A program made the position numbers and the translations under genes. Shown here piece after piece: positions 23,150 to 33,630 of a stretch of 64,000 nt of DNA (position 1 is its first letter; every line of letters starts with the position of its first letter). Below the pieces are notes generated by a model. That model saw only the letters and a list, made by a program, of their open reading frames with translations. It did no database searches and was not told where the DNA came from. Origin of the DNA: Rhodamnia argentea (lineage: Eukaryota; Streptophyta; Magnoliopsida; Myrtales; Myrtaceae); the NCBI RefSeq assembly GCF_020921035.1, contig NC_063151.1, positions 3,038,001-3,102,000 on the forward strand, read 5' to 3'.

Positions 23150-23500
23150 AGGGAGAAAGAGAAGGTCGGTTGGAGCCCTTGGTATGTAGCTGATCGAGAG
23201 AAATGAAGTCAGATTTGAGCGACGACTACGAAGGAAATCGAGGGAGGTGAGAGGATGGCAGCGAGGAGAGAGTGGTGGTGAAGTCAAGGCAAGAGAAGCG
23301 GCCAGCGTGAGTTGACGCGTTTGCTTGTTAATGAATTGCTTTCGTTGGACAGCTAAGGGAAAAAACCAGACTCTGGTTTTGACTCTGAGAACAAGCGCAA
23401 AACCAGTCAGTGCCCTTCGTTTGGGTCACAAGAGGAGGACGTGCCAGTTGGTGGCGGTGGTGGAGCTAATTGTCGTGCATGTCATGTTGTCTTGGATCCA
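23150..23500 (-). pseudogene. Orphan EXL-unit flank with transit-peptide-like exon
   Basis: This stretch aligns with the segment found to the right of each EXL promoter (compare 25850-26100, 35140-35400, 41740-42030, 45835-46090), ending in GTCAGTGCCCTTCGTTTGGG. No EXL gene lies to its left, so it is probably the remnant of an array unit whose gene was deleted. On the minus strand it keeps the longest version of a Ser/Leu/Arg-rich frame (TSPPLSPRCHPLTSLDF, then RRSNLTSFLS, then YIPRAPTDLLFLPPTRQ). That frame resembles the N-terminus of a plastid-targeted protein but has no ATG here, and I cannot name the gene. Confidence 0.45.
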
Positions 23501-24387
23501 AACCTTCGATGTCCATCACCCATAGACACGAACTTTCCTACGAATCGTAGATACTGCTAACGGTTATCTCCACCGGTGGATCAACGGTGACTGGAAGGAG
23601 CATGATGCATTGGAGATGGATGTTGACCGATGCGCTGTCATTTAATAGGATATTTACATGTTATTTGAGACTTTAGGATGTTACAAATTCTCCAACTAAA
23701 AGAAGCAATATACGCGATACTTATTACCTGGGTCACCCTGCGATATTGGCCTACTAGATGAGTGATCCTCGTCTCTCTAGAGATTTGTGAGGAGCGTCAC
23801 ATCTTGTTTAAACTCAAGCTCTACAATTAATCTTTTTTTTTTTGTGGAATCATATATGACCCAATATTATCGACACACATCTATTGAAAGAGGAACGACC
23901 TCCAATGCCATCAATAATTTGGATGAACCAAGAAGTGATCTATCATTTGTGCTATATACAGCATTTTCTCTAAGAAATATCAAGAATGCTCATACCTCGC
24001 GCCTTTTGCCATAACCAATGACTAGACCAATGTTAATAATGGATTTCTATCGTGCCCTCGACCCAATTACCTCCATTTGTTCCACAATAATATAATGAAT
24101 AATTAATTAGAGCATACATTCACTGCGTACTTTTCTACCACAATTAGTGTAATTAGCCCGCTTTATTTATTGATTAGTGTGATTAAAGAACTGAATTCCA
24201 CAGATTAAGAGTGGATTAGCCCGCTTGCTTTGCGCTGGCGCATAAATTGTAGCAAATAAAAGTGGTTCGCCTTTCTCATTAACTATAATTAATGGCTATA
24301 ATATGGAGTAACAAAAAACCAATAAACAAATGAATGAATCAATCTGGTAGGCCTAAACGTCACGGTTTCGATCTGTTGCCATTTCCC

Positions 24388-25353
24388 TCACACCATCGTC
24401 GAACAGGACGACGTGGACGGATCGTAGAGAGCCGGGACCAGGTACTTCCTCCCGTTGACGCCGTGCGCGTTGTAGCTCGCCCCCGTCGCCTCATCCACCA
24501 GCAAGTTCCCGGCGTAGCCCGGGTACGCACCGTTGGCGTAGATCCCGGTGCATGCCGACGCCGCCTCCAGCGACGCCCCCGCCTCGCCCTGGTAGTACCC
24601 GTTCGAGAACGGGTTCGTGGCGGTCCCGGCGAGGAGGCCTGCGAGGTTGATCACCATCCCGTCGATGCCGACGTCGCCGTTGGGGGCCACCAGGGGTGGG
24701 CTCTGCGGGCCGTACAGGGGCTGGTGGAACGGCCACGCGCACTGCCCCGGGCACTGCGTCTCCGAGTTGCCCACCCAGATGTAGGCGAACTTGGACCTTC
24801 TGCCGTTGACCTTGCCGGGGACAACGGCGGAACCGTGGGAGCCGCAACGGCTCATGCAGAACCCCTCGACGACGACGTCGGAGGCGGTGAGCACGATGTT
24901 GACGGCGTTCCGCTGCTCGCCCCGGGACGCGAGCTCGACGAGGTGCTTGCTGTTGAGGGACTTCCCGAGCGAGTAGCCCTCGTCGAGGACTTGCCTCCCG
25001 AGCGAGAGCGTGAGCGAAGGCGTTTGTTTCTTGGAGGACGAGAGGTGGTAGTACTTATCGACCGTCTTCCACCACTGAGAGACGGAAGGAGGGGCCTGAG
25101 AAACCGAAGAGTCGGAAGACAGCGAGGCGACGAAGTCGGAGACGATGGTGCGCTGGGAAGGCTTGAAGCCGCCGTACCAGATGAGGTTGACGGAGATCTT
25201 GCCGGAGAGGAGAGGGCCATTATGGTAAAGCATGGGCGGGGACTGGTTTTGGACCAGCTCGGCCAGCCTCCTGGTGGCGGAGGCCATCTGGAGGAGGCAG
25301 AGGGCGAGGAAGAGAGTCGGAAGAGCTGCTTTAGAAGCGTAGAACGATGCCAT
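24388..25353 (-). CDS. EXORDIUM-like protein (PHI-1 family), gene B
   Basis: Intronless, 321 residues, PF04674 family. The signal peptide is about residues 1-26, with cleavage after MASA. Conserved blocks: [13 protein letters not shown] (41-53), [16 protein letters not shown] (59-74), [13 protein letters not shown] (163-175), [18 protein letters not shown] (200-217), [14 protein letters not shown] (223-236), [14 protein letters not shown] (267-280), and a Cys near the C-terminus (SSCSTMV). Expected to be secreted to the cell wall and linked to cell expansion, as for Arabidopsis EXO and tobacco PHI-1; this is by family only. The start is chosen because the signal peptide begins there and a TATA box lies about 110 bp upstream. 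It carries the B-type promoter shared with D and F and the residues SETQ and FLALC. It differs from its sisters at the C-terminus (STMV rather than STLV) and at VVPG. Confidence 0.95.
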   Translation of the reverse strand: MASFYASKAALPTLFLALCLLQMASATRRLAELVQNQSPPMLYHNGPLLSGKISVNLIWYGGFKPSQRTIVSDFVASLSSDSSVSQAPPSVSQWWKTVDKYYHLSSSKKQTPSLTLSLGRQVLDEGYSLGKSLNSKHLVELASRGEQRNAVNIVLTASDVVVEGFCMSRCGSHGSAVVPGKVNGRRSKFAYIWVGNSETQCPGQCAWPFHQPLYGPQSPPLVAPNGDVGIDGMVINLAGLLAGTATNPFSNGYYQGEAGASLEAASACTGIYANGAYPGYAGNLLVDEATGASYNAHGVNGRKYLVPALYDPSTSSCSTMV

Positions 25354-25461
25354 TGTAGCTGAGTTTGGGTTGAGACTTGAGACTGAGGAAAGATGAAAGC
25401 TGAGGTAGCTTCGCTTTGTTCAAGTTGTAGGGGTTGAGTTGAAGTGAGTGAGGAGGAGGAG

Positions 25462-25469
25462 TATTTATA
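25462..25469 (-). promoter_or_regulatory. TATA box of EXL gene B
   Basis: TATAAATA on the minus strand within GTATAAATAC, conserved at the same place upstream of genes C, D, E and F. Confidence 0.65.
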
Positions 25470-25849
25470 CAAGGATGGGATGAAGGTAATGCTTTGAGGT
25501 TTTATTTTACGACTATATAATATAATAATGAATATGAGGGTGGGGAACGTAGAAGTGGGGTTAAAGTGCATGAATCTGCTTGGAAAGAGACGAAAGAAGG
25601 GCAGCTCATGAGCGTAATTATTAATTTTGAGGAGGAGAGGATGGTCTTGCAATTCCCAGTTGGATCTTCACCAGCAAGATATTAAAAGGAGTACTAGTTC
25701 TCGATTACACGTTCAATCATCATTCACGCTGTTAAGACAACTCTTTAAGTCACAAATCAGCAAAACATAATCATGCTTAATATACCTATTGTAATCATTG
25801 ATGTTCTGAACGTAATAGTACATATCAAATCAAAGTTTGTTTTTTTAAT

Positions 25850-26100
25850 TTAAAATCGACCGAGAGAAATGAAGTTAGGTTCGAGCGACGACGATGGAGG
25901 GAATCGGGGAAGGTGAGAGAATGGCAGCGAGGAGAGAGTGGTGAAGTAGAGTCCAGAGAGGCCAGCATGACTTTTTTTACTTTTTTCGGTCGAAAGGCCA
26001 GCATGAGTTGACGCGTTTGCCCGTCAATGAATTGCTTTCGTTGGACAGCTAAGGGAAAAGCAAGCTCTTTGTTTTGACTATGAGAACGAGGACAAAACCA
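25850..26100 (-). pseudogene. Repeated transit-peptide-like exon, copy next to gene B
   Basis: The minus strand reads MLASLDSTSPLSPRCHSLTF, then RRRSNLTSFLSVDF. It is a Ser/Arg-rich, acid-poor N-terminus resembling a plastid transit peptide, and recurs near each array unit. Function is unknown and no downstream exons are seen. A minimal A-rich insertion (25959-26006) splits its 5' end. Confidence 0.3.
25959..26006 (-). mobile_element. Minimal A-rich insertion with 12-bp target duplication
   Basis: Direct repeats AGGCCAGCATGA (25959-25970 and 25995-26006) flank a 24-bp insert whose minus strand starts TTCGACCGAAAAAAGTAAA. The same insertion at the same site is present beside gene D (41843-41891). 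It is absent beside C (about 35240), E (about 45940) and the orphan flank (about 23305). Confidence 0.6.
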
Positions 26101-26103
26101 GAG

Positions 26104-26545
26104 GGATAATTGCTTAAAAAAAATCATAAATTAATTGTAATTATGTCTATTCAATTCACTTTATCAATTAATACTAATGCGAATAATTTTTAACAATTTT
26201 TTTTTCTACTCTTACTGTGGCCGTCAGGTGGCGAGGGTCATCGGAATTTGCCGGCAAGAAGGCGAGGGCTTCATGACCGCGAGCAAGGCCGCCTCCCTTT
26301 GATCCAGACGAGGGCAACCTTGCCATGGCCTCGTCGGCTACAGTAGGAGTAGGAAGAAAAAAAAAAGGAATAACATAGTATAAATATATTAGAATATTAT
26401 TAAAAATTATCCACATCAAAGTTGGCCATTAAAATGAATTGAATTGGTACAATTGTAAAATGTTTAGAATTCAATTGGCAAAAAAAAAAATATAAGACTA
26501 AACTAGACAATTGCAATAAGTCTAAGAATTTTTTGGTAACTTTCT
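26104..26545. repeat. Fold-back repeat in the array unit, copy 1
   Basis: Begins GGATAATTGCTTAAAAAAA and ends with the inverted counterpart near ATTTTTTGGTAACTTTC. The GC-rich centre is near 26215-26340. Sister copies lie at 36507-37345, 42029-42470 and 46098-46940, so it was part of the ancestral array unit. Confidence 0.6.
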
Positions 26546-26984
26546 AATGTGCCAATTAGTGGTAGAGGTGGAGCTAATTGTCGAGCATCTCATGTATCTC
26601 ATGTCCAAACCTTCTATATCTATTATCAATCCCCATGAACTTTCCATATGAATTGTAGACATTGTCGACGGTTGTTTCTACCGGTGGATGAACGGTGAAT
26701 TGAAGTAGTATGATGTAGTGACGTGCATCACGCTTCGCTTGTGGTATGATAGAATCTCCTACTTCGAGTATGGTTAATTATAAGATTAATTCATATGAAA
26801 ATAAGAAAGTTTCTTTTGTGACAAATCACTCAATTCAAATCTAAAATTCCCTAAAAGCAATACTTGGAGTAGCCATACAAGAATGTGGTCTTTTTGGAGA
26901 TGGATTTTTTTTTTTGTCAAAAAAATAATGATTCCATTCATTAATCGAGATAATATTCGAGAGGTATATAAAATGCTTCAAACT

Positions 26985-27370
26985 CCTAGAAAAAGCAAAT
27001 AACTAGAAGCACACTCTCATCCTGCATAAATAGAGCTGCCTTCTTAAAATTTCGACGGTTGGTCACCAGATTCGATGATGAGCACACATCGAGAAATCTC
27101 ACACCAATTGCAAAGGCTTGTGGTGCGAGTCTAGATTCAACACTCCAATCACCATCGCCGAGCAGTAACACCAACATCAGTATGTTGAAAGAGCACATAT
27201 CAAATACGTGTAATGAACTCCCAAATGTATATCTAAATCTAATTTGAGAAAGTAAAATCCCTGAATCTAAATTTAAATTTAAATCGGGAGAGGAGAGCGG
27301 CATAATCTCATAGAATTTACTAAGCCACGTCACAAACATCATCATCGGTGATTGTCGACTAGACAAATGG
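26985..27370. other. Conserved unrecognised segment, copy 1 of 4
   Basis: A segment of about 380 bp repeated at 37790-38175, 42885-43300 and 47400-47780. The plus-strand reading STPIAxACGA...NTNISMLKEHI...CNELPNVYLNLI is disrupted here by stops, while the minus strand is open for 126 residues without recognisable motifs. It may be a degraded gene exon carried along by the array duplications. Coding strand and function are not determined. Confidence 0.35.
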
Positions 27371-27464
27371 CCGAACCGATCTCCACGTCAATCCAAGATT
27401 AGCTACAGAAAATTATTCCCGTTTGTAAGCTCCCAAAACATAGTGAGAGAGAAAATGAAAGATA

Positions 27465-27946
27465 GGCCATGTTTGGTTCAGCATTTGGTCAAGAGACTTT
27501 GAGAAATGCAAATACCTTTGGGCTAAAGGCCTTTTTCAAAATGCAAGTAGTGTTTGGTAAAGTGTATTTTAAATACACATTTGGAAAGCAACTTTGGCGT
27601 AAATATTGTTTGGTAAAAAATAAACTTTGTAAAATATTTTTTCTTTTTGAAAAAGTGGCGGCGGCAACAACCGGCGGAGGCGGCGGCGGCGGATGGGCGA
27701 CAGTGGTGGTCGGTGGCTGCAAGCGAAGGTGATAAAATTAAAATAATAAAAAAATTAATTGCATTTCGCAAAAGTCTTTTAACCCAAAGTACCTTAGGTA
27801 CTTTGGGCTAAAGGACTTTTGAGAGCATTTGAGATGCAATTGCATCTCTCCCAAGTGAGCCAAAAAATGAAACAAATACTATTTACATTTGGTCAAGGGA
27901 CTTTAGAACCCCAATGCTCATTTGCAATACTGAACTAAACGGGGCC
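27465..27946. mobile_element. PIF/Harbinger-like MITE with ATA target duplication
   Basis: Starts GGCCATGTTTGGTTCAG and ends CTGAACTAAACGGGGCC, good terminal inverted repeats of the Tourist type. A 3-bp duplication ATA (27462-27464 and 27947-27949) flanks it. The paralogous empty sites at about 38256 and 47856 read GAAAGATAGTTCAAGC without the insert, which fixes both borders. The interior has a GGC-repeat-rich core (27657-27720). Confidence 0.8.
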
Positions 27947-28021
27947 ATAGTTCAAGCAAAGAAAAGAAACTTGAACCTAGCAAAGATAGAAATAGTGGAG
28001 GAGGGGAGGAAGGAGTGAAAT

Positions 28022-28328
28022 TAGACATGGTCACGGGTCGGTTTAGGCCTGGAACCGGCCTGGCCCCTTATGGGCCGATTACGGTTTAAAAAAATTCGGA
28101 GGTGGTTCCGAACTGCAAAAAAAAAAAAAAAAAGAGGGGGAGGGGGAGGAAGAATTCCCTTGAATTCTGCAGTTCCCGGGTAAGCATTGGGCCGAATCGG
28201 AATCTGCGGTTCCGAACATGAATCGGGACAGCCCCTTCAAGGGCCAATTTCAATTCAAACATGGCCACGAACAGGAATCGTCGGTTCATGAATTGGAACC
28301 GGTGGTTCACGACCTGTGGCAATGTCTA
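28022..28328. mobile_element. hAT-family MITE, copy 1 (empty-site reference)
   Basis: TAGACATGGTCACGGGTC at the left and the reverse complement of TGGCAATGTCTA at the right form the termini. An exact 8-bp target duplication AGTGAAAT lies at 28014-28021 and 28329-28336. Subterminal palindromic GGAACCGG...GGTTC motifs match those of the full hAT at 30135-32918, so that element type is its probable source. Confidence 0.8.
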
Positions 28329-28978
28329 AGTGAAATAGGAGGAGAGAGAGAAAGTGCGGCGGCTTTCTCTCCCTAAGCATGTGCGGAGGTTAAAACCTAG
28401 GGAGGGGGGAAGGGAGGGAGAAAAAAGGATGTGTCCCATCTTGCTCGAGGAGAGATACTTCGAGATGGATGTTGACCGATGTATCATTTAATAGGGTATA
28501 TACATGCTACGTGAGACTTTAAGTTATTACAAAATTTTTAACTTAAAAACTAATATACACGTAAATAGTTTGCTCATATCTCTCTCTGCTATAGTGACCT
28601 AGACATGGCCAAATGAAACAGAGGGCCCGGAACCGGCCCGTTGACCGAGCCCACGGTTTTGACCCGTTTACTTTAAAAAAAAAAAGTTGGGGGGTTGGGC
28701 CCGGTTCTTGCCCCACCTCCCCTCCTCCCACCGCGGCGGCCTCTCCCCAATGCTCATTTGCAATACTAAACCAAACAAGGCCATAGTTCAAGCAAAGAAA
28801 AGAAACTTGAACCTAGCAAATATAGAAATAGTGGAAGAGGGGAGGAAGGAGTGAAATTAGACATGACCACGGGTCGATTTAGGCCGGAACCGGCCTGGCC
28901 CCTCATGGGCCGAGTTACAATTTAAAAAAATTCGGAGGCGATTCCGAACTGCAAAAAAAAAGGGAGGGGGGGAAGAAT

Positions 28979-29683
28979 CTAAGTAGCACCGATACCGATA
29001 CCGACACCGACACACGACACGACACGACACTCCGATACGTCATTTCTCAAAAATAGAAAAATCCGACACGTCGAGGACACGTTATATTAAATATTTTTTT
29101 TAAATATAAAAAAATAAATAAAGCCGAAATAGGTATTATATGCACTGATTCGAATCGTAGATGGCGAGCTTTCACTTACGTCAACAATTCGACAAACTCA
29201 AGAATCGTAAAAAATAGAAAGATATCATATTCTGGAAAACTTAAAAGCATGGCACCATAAAAGGATACTAAACGAGATTAGAAGGTTTTTTTTTTTTTTT
29301 TGGTAAAGAGATTAGAAGGTTTTATCTTTCATAAAAGATCCGAAAGTCGGCATTGCCGAGTAGTTAAGACTAAATTTTTAGAAGATAGGTCGGTCCCACA
29401 ACTCAGAGAGAAGGAAAGGGAAAAGCGACGACGGGGATCACGGTTCTACAATATCTAGGGTTCCAAAGTCCAAACTGTCGTTATTAAGTTTTTTCTCTTT
29501 TTTAATGAACTTCACATGTCCGACACGCCGGACTCGGGTGTCGGCAGAGTGTCAGCCCCATTGACCAAGTGTCGAAATGTCGATACGCGGTCAACGCGAT
29601 CGACACGGGTGTCGGGAGGTGTCGGACGGGTGTCGGTGTCGGACACGACACTCTCACTTAGGAGGAGTGTCGGTGCTATATAG
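28979..29683. mobile_element. Nested TIR element (TAGCACCGACAC family)
   Basis: Left end CTAAGTAGCACCGATAC, right-end reverse complement CTATATAGCACCGACAC. Flanked by GGAAGAAT (28971-28978 and 29684-29691). The empty site in the duplicate copy (about 28151) reads straight through. Many CGACAC repeats occur at both ends. Related pieces lie at 36640-37020 and 46225-46606. The 8-9 bp duplication fits hAT or Mutator; the superfamily is undecided. Confidence 0.75.
29274..29323 (-). mobile_element. Minimal SINE-tail insertion
   Basis: GAGATTAGAAGGTTTT occurs exactly at 29274-29289 and 29308-29323, flanking only a T run plus GGTAAA. On the minus strand this is TTTACC followed by poly-A, the same 3' end as the full SINE at 10837-11037. 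It is best read as a SINE truncated during integration to its last few bases. Confidence 0.65.
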
Positions 29684-30134
29684 GGAAGAATTCCCTTGAA
29701 TTCTGCAGTTCCCGGGTAAGCATTGGGCCGAATTGGAACCGGCGGTTCCGAACCGAAATCGGGACAGCCCCTTCAAGAGCCAATTTCGATTCAAACATGG
29801 CCACGAACAAGAATCATCGGTTCATGAATTGGAACCGGCGGTTCATGACCCGTGGCAATGTCTAAGTGAAATAGGAGGAGAGAGAGAAAGTGTGGCGGTT
29901 TTCTCTCCCTCAGCATGTGCGGCGGTTAAAACCTAGGGAGGGGAGAAGGGAGGGAGAAAAAGGATGTGTCCCATCTTGCTCGAGGAGAGATACTTCGAGA
30001 TGGATGTTGACCGATGTATCATTTAATATGGTATATACATGCTACGTGAGACTTTAAGTTATTACAAACTTTTTAACTTAAAAACTAATATACACGTAAA
30101 TAGTTTGCTCATATCTCTCTCTGCTATAGTGACC

Positions 30135-32918
30135 CAGACTTGGCCAAATGAAACAATGGGCTCGGAACTGGCCCGTTGACCGGACCCATGGTTTTGACCC
30201 GTTTACTTAAAAAAAAAAGTTGGGGGGTTGGGCCCGGCTCTTGCCCCTCCCCCCCCAAAAGCAACGGCCAAATTGGCCGTTGTATGTGCAAAAAAAAATT
30301 ATTATTTTTTAGTTAAATAACTCTCCCTATCTCTATAAATACCTATCCTCTCCCTTTCATTTTTCTCACAAATCCTCTCAACAATTCTCTCAAATTCTCT
30401 CAATCCCGCCTCAATTCTCTCAATCGGATTTCCGATCAATTCTCTAAAAAATGGCAAGTGGAAGCGAAATACTTGGAAATCCCAAGATGGCGATGGGAGA
30501 TTCCGGGTATCCTATTCCTAGATATGATCCTTGTGAGTATGTATGTTGGGAAGACTACGATGATAATATCAACGTTATTCTCATTCCGAACGTCGAGCAC
30601 GTCCCAACATAAGAAAGTCTTCATCCTCCTACTAGTGTCCAAGAAATGTCGACGGCAAATGAGCCGGAACGGAAGAGCCGAGAGAATACATCCGACTTGT
30701 GACTGCATTTTGGTAAGGTACGTGATGAAAGCGAAGGTAAGTATAATATAAATTGTAAATACTGTTCGTAAACATACAAATTTACGAAAAGAGACGGCTA
30801 GGGAACATTCCGTCGGCATCCGACGAAAAAACATCTAATGCAAGCGGGGATCGACGTTAGGCAACAACAAATTTTCGGGTACGCCAATTCTAATAATCAT
30901 CATTTATTTCCTTACATTGATGCACTTTAAAAACAAACATTAGCTGAATATGTTGCCCTTGATTATGCTCCGTTTACTACTGGTGAAAATTTTAATTTGA
31001 AATATTTGATAAATACTGCGTTGGTTCCGCAAGCACCAACTATTCCAAAAAGTATTCTTAAACGCAAACTTTTGTATCTTTATAAAAAAAAACAAAAAAA
31101 AATTTTAGTAGATTTTTTTGTGAAATTCAAAGGACGTGTGTATTTAGGTTGCGATATTTGGAGTGATCCTTGGCAAATTCATTCTTATATGGGTGTCACG
31201 CGTCATTGGATAAGTGACAACTTGACCATTCAAAAAAGACATATTGCATTTCGAGTTTTTGATGAAAAACATTCGGCTTATAATATTTATAGAATAATTA
31301 GGCAAGTTTTATAATAATATAATTTGATAAATAAAGTATTTTCAATTGGTTTTGATAATGCCGCCGCAAATACGACTTCCATTCCCGAATTAGAAAATAT
31401 TTGCAAACCCTCTTTTGGAGAACAATTTTTTCACATTAGTTGTGCTTGCTATGTTTAATTTATGTGTACAAGATGGTTTATGAACTATTGAGACTTCTCT
31501 CGCCCCAATAAAGGGTGCAATTAAATTCTTATGGAGTCGTGCCCATTTTATAAAAGCATGGAGAAAATTTTGTAAACAACATGGGAGAAGGGTAAAAAGG
31601 TTTCCAAAAGATATTTCGACTTTTTGGAATTCTACCTACGAGTTGCTTCACCAAACTTTTGATTATAAAGATTTATTATGTATGTTTATTTCGCAAAATA
31701 TTCTCGAAATTACTTTACTTCCGTAACATTGGGACATTTGCAAAAAAAATTTAGATTTTTTGAAAATTTTTAATGATGCTACTAATATTTTATTTGGTAT
31801 TTATTATCCTAATATGCATTTATTTTTAATAGAGTGTGTTAATATTGGTGATGTTTTTAGTGAATGTGAAAAAGATATTGAATTAGATCGGACTATTTTA
31901 GTAATATGAGAAAAATGGTTGCATTATTATTTCAAAATTCCTCTTGTCTATTTAGTTGGTAGTGTTTTTTATCCAAGTATTAAATTAGATTATTTACTAG
32001 ATTATCCGAATGTGTATTATTATGATTGTTTACATTTGGAAGATTCAATAGATATTTCAAATATACAAGGAGATGTTAAAGAATCTATAGTAGTATTATA
32101 TGGAGAATTTTGTACTAGATATGGTTTAAGTGATTGTAGATTTTTACAATCTATCGCCTCACGATGCGAAGGCGATAGTTCACTTGGTAGATAGTACAAT
32201 ATGCTTAAGAGTAGACAAAAATAAAAATAAAAATTGGCAACATGTAGTATTTCTGAATTAAAAAAATATTTAACCACTCAATTTGAGTTTTGTGATGCCG
32301 AACATAGTATATATTTTTAAATTCTGAAGTGGTAGGAGAGTCACTCAATCAATTACCCGATTCTCGCCCTCATCGCTCGCGAGATATTAGCAACTCATTT
32401 TTCAACAGTTGTAATTGAACAAGCATTTATCTTTGAAGGATTAGTTTTGGACTCTCGTCGTTCAAGATTAAGTCTGGAGTCTATGGAAGCTCAAGCTTGT
32501 GTCGACGATTGGATGAAGGCTAGATTTCGACACCAAGAGCTGGATCGAGAACACGAATTTTTTAGTGAGGATTGTGAAGATACCACCGCCACGGGTACCA
32601 TAACGGACAGCGACAATTGACAATGAGGTAAGTTGAGGTTATTGATGGTAAAAGAACTACATGGGCTTTGATTCTTCTATCCCCAAGAAGATATGTAGGC
32701 GCTTAATGATAATTCATTAAGTTCAAGCGCATTCCTCCTCTCTCTCTTTTTTCCCCAAATTTTATTACAATGTACAATTTGATTATAATTTATAATTTAT
32801 TATGTTTATTTTATTATTTATTATTTTAAAAATTAAAATTAAAAAATGGAACTAGAACCAGCTCGAAATCGCCGATTCCTAAACCGGAACCGGCGGTTCC
32901 TTTGGACCGGCCACGTCT
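30135..32918 (+). mobile_element. hAT transposon, complete ends, decayed transposase
   Basis: A 2784-bp element starting CAGACTTGGCC and ending GGCCACGTCTA (reverse complement TAGACGTGGCC), flanked by an exact 8-bp target duplication TAGTGACC (30127-30134 and 32919-32926). It holds the remains of a hAT transposase with a BED-type zinc finger and a C-terminal dimerisation domain. Subterminal GGAACCGGCGGTTC-like motifs at the right end are shared with the MITEs at 28022 and 28868. It inserted into the 3' flank of EXL unit C. Confidence 0.9.
30451..32620 (+). pseudogene. hAT transposase (BED finger / RICESLEEPER-like) pseudogene
   Basis: The protein starts MASGSEI at 30451. A BED-type finger region reads GKYNINCKYC, then TFRRHPTKKH (about 30733-30842). 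The catalytic-domain block DIWSDPWQIHSYMGVTRHW (31156-31212), QKRHIAFRVFDEKHSAYNIY (31233-31292) and FSIGFDNAAANTTSIPELEN (about 31340-31400) follows. The C-terminal hAT dimerisation domain reads FEGLVLDSRRSRLSLESMEA, then CVDDWMKARFRHQELDREHE (about 32435-32555). Several stops and frameshifts interrupt it, for example after 30719, at 31312-31314 and near 31440-31500. Plant RICESLEEPER/DAYSLEEPER-type proteins are domesticated relatives, but the breaks here rule out a functional product. Confidence 0.88.
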
Positions 32919-33630
32919 ATAGTGACCTACTGAATGAGTGATCCTCGCCTCCCTAGAGGTTTGCAAGAAGCGTCACACCTCTTCAAATTCAAACTTTTTG
33001 ATCACTCTGCTTCTCGTCAAGTTACATATGATCAAATGATCACACATCAACTAATCATACATGATCAAATCAATCCCCAAACCACACATCAACTAAAGGA
33101 GAAACAAACTCCAATGCCATTTCCAGACCTGACCACCTAAAAGCAATAATTTGAATGAACCATGAAGTGATAATCATTTAAAATCATCTGTGCTATATAC
33201 AGCATTTTCACTAAGAAATATCAAGAATGCTCATCCCACGTGCCTTTTGCCATTACCAATAACTAGACCAGCATTAATAATCGATTTCTCTCGCACCCTC
33301 GACCCAATTACCTCCATTTGTTCCCCAATAATATAATGAATAATTAATTAGAGCACACATTCCCAACGTAATTTTTTTCTTCCACAAATGGTGCAATTAG
33401 CCCGCTTTATTTATTGATTAGTGTGATTGAAGAGCTGAAATCCTCAGATTAAGAGTGGATTAGTCCGCTTGCTTTGCACTGGCGCATAAATTGGATCAAA
33501 CAAAAGTGGTTCGCCTTTCTCATTAACTGTAATTAATGGCTATAATATGGAGCAACAAAAAACCAATAAACAAATGAATGAATCAATCTGGTAAGCCTAA
33601 ACGTGATCGTTTCCATCTGTGCCATTTCCC

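Larger units (their letters stand above)
28868..29864. mobile_element. hAT-family MITE, copy 2, carrying a nested insertion
   Basis: Same termini and the same AGTGAAAT duplication (28860-28867 and 29865-29872) as the element at 28022-28328, from which it arose by tandem duplication of the region. It is enlarged by the insertion at 28979-29683. Confidence 0.8.
27909..30250. repeat. Tandem duplication containing hAT elements
   Basis: 27909-28744 and 28745 to about 30250 are two copies of one segment, from CCCCAATGCTCATTTGCAATAC to the left end of the autonomous hAT. The second copy is longer by a 705-bp nested insertion (28979-29683). The first copy keeps only about 130 bp of the hAT left end (from 28609), so the duplication happened after that insertion or copied part of it. 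Confidence 0.75.

Noticed and set aside
24334..25362. Long plus-strand open frames opposite each minus-strand EXL gene (also 12182-12958, 33619-34617, 40644-41282, 44283-45311, 50468-51124)
   Set aside because: They are antisense shadows of very GC-rich codons. The Arg/Val/Gly-rich translations match no family, while the opposite strand has the complete PF04674 motif set.
28979..29683. CGACAC-rich tract considered as a satellite or CRISPR-like array
   Set aside because: The repeats are short, irregular and confined to the ends of a TIR element with a target duplication. There is no repeat-spacer pattern.
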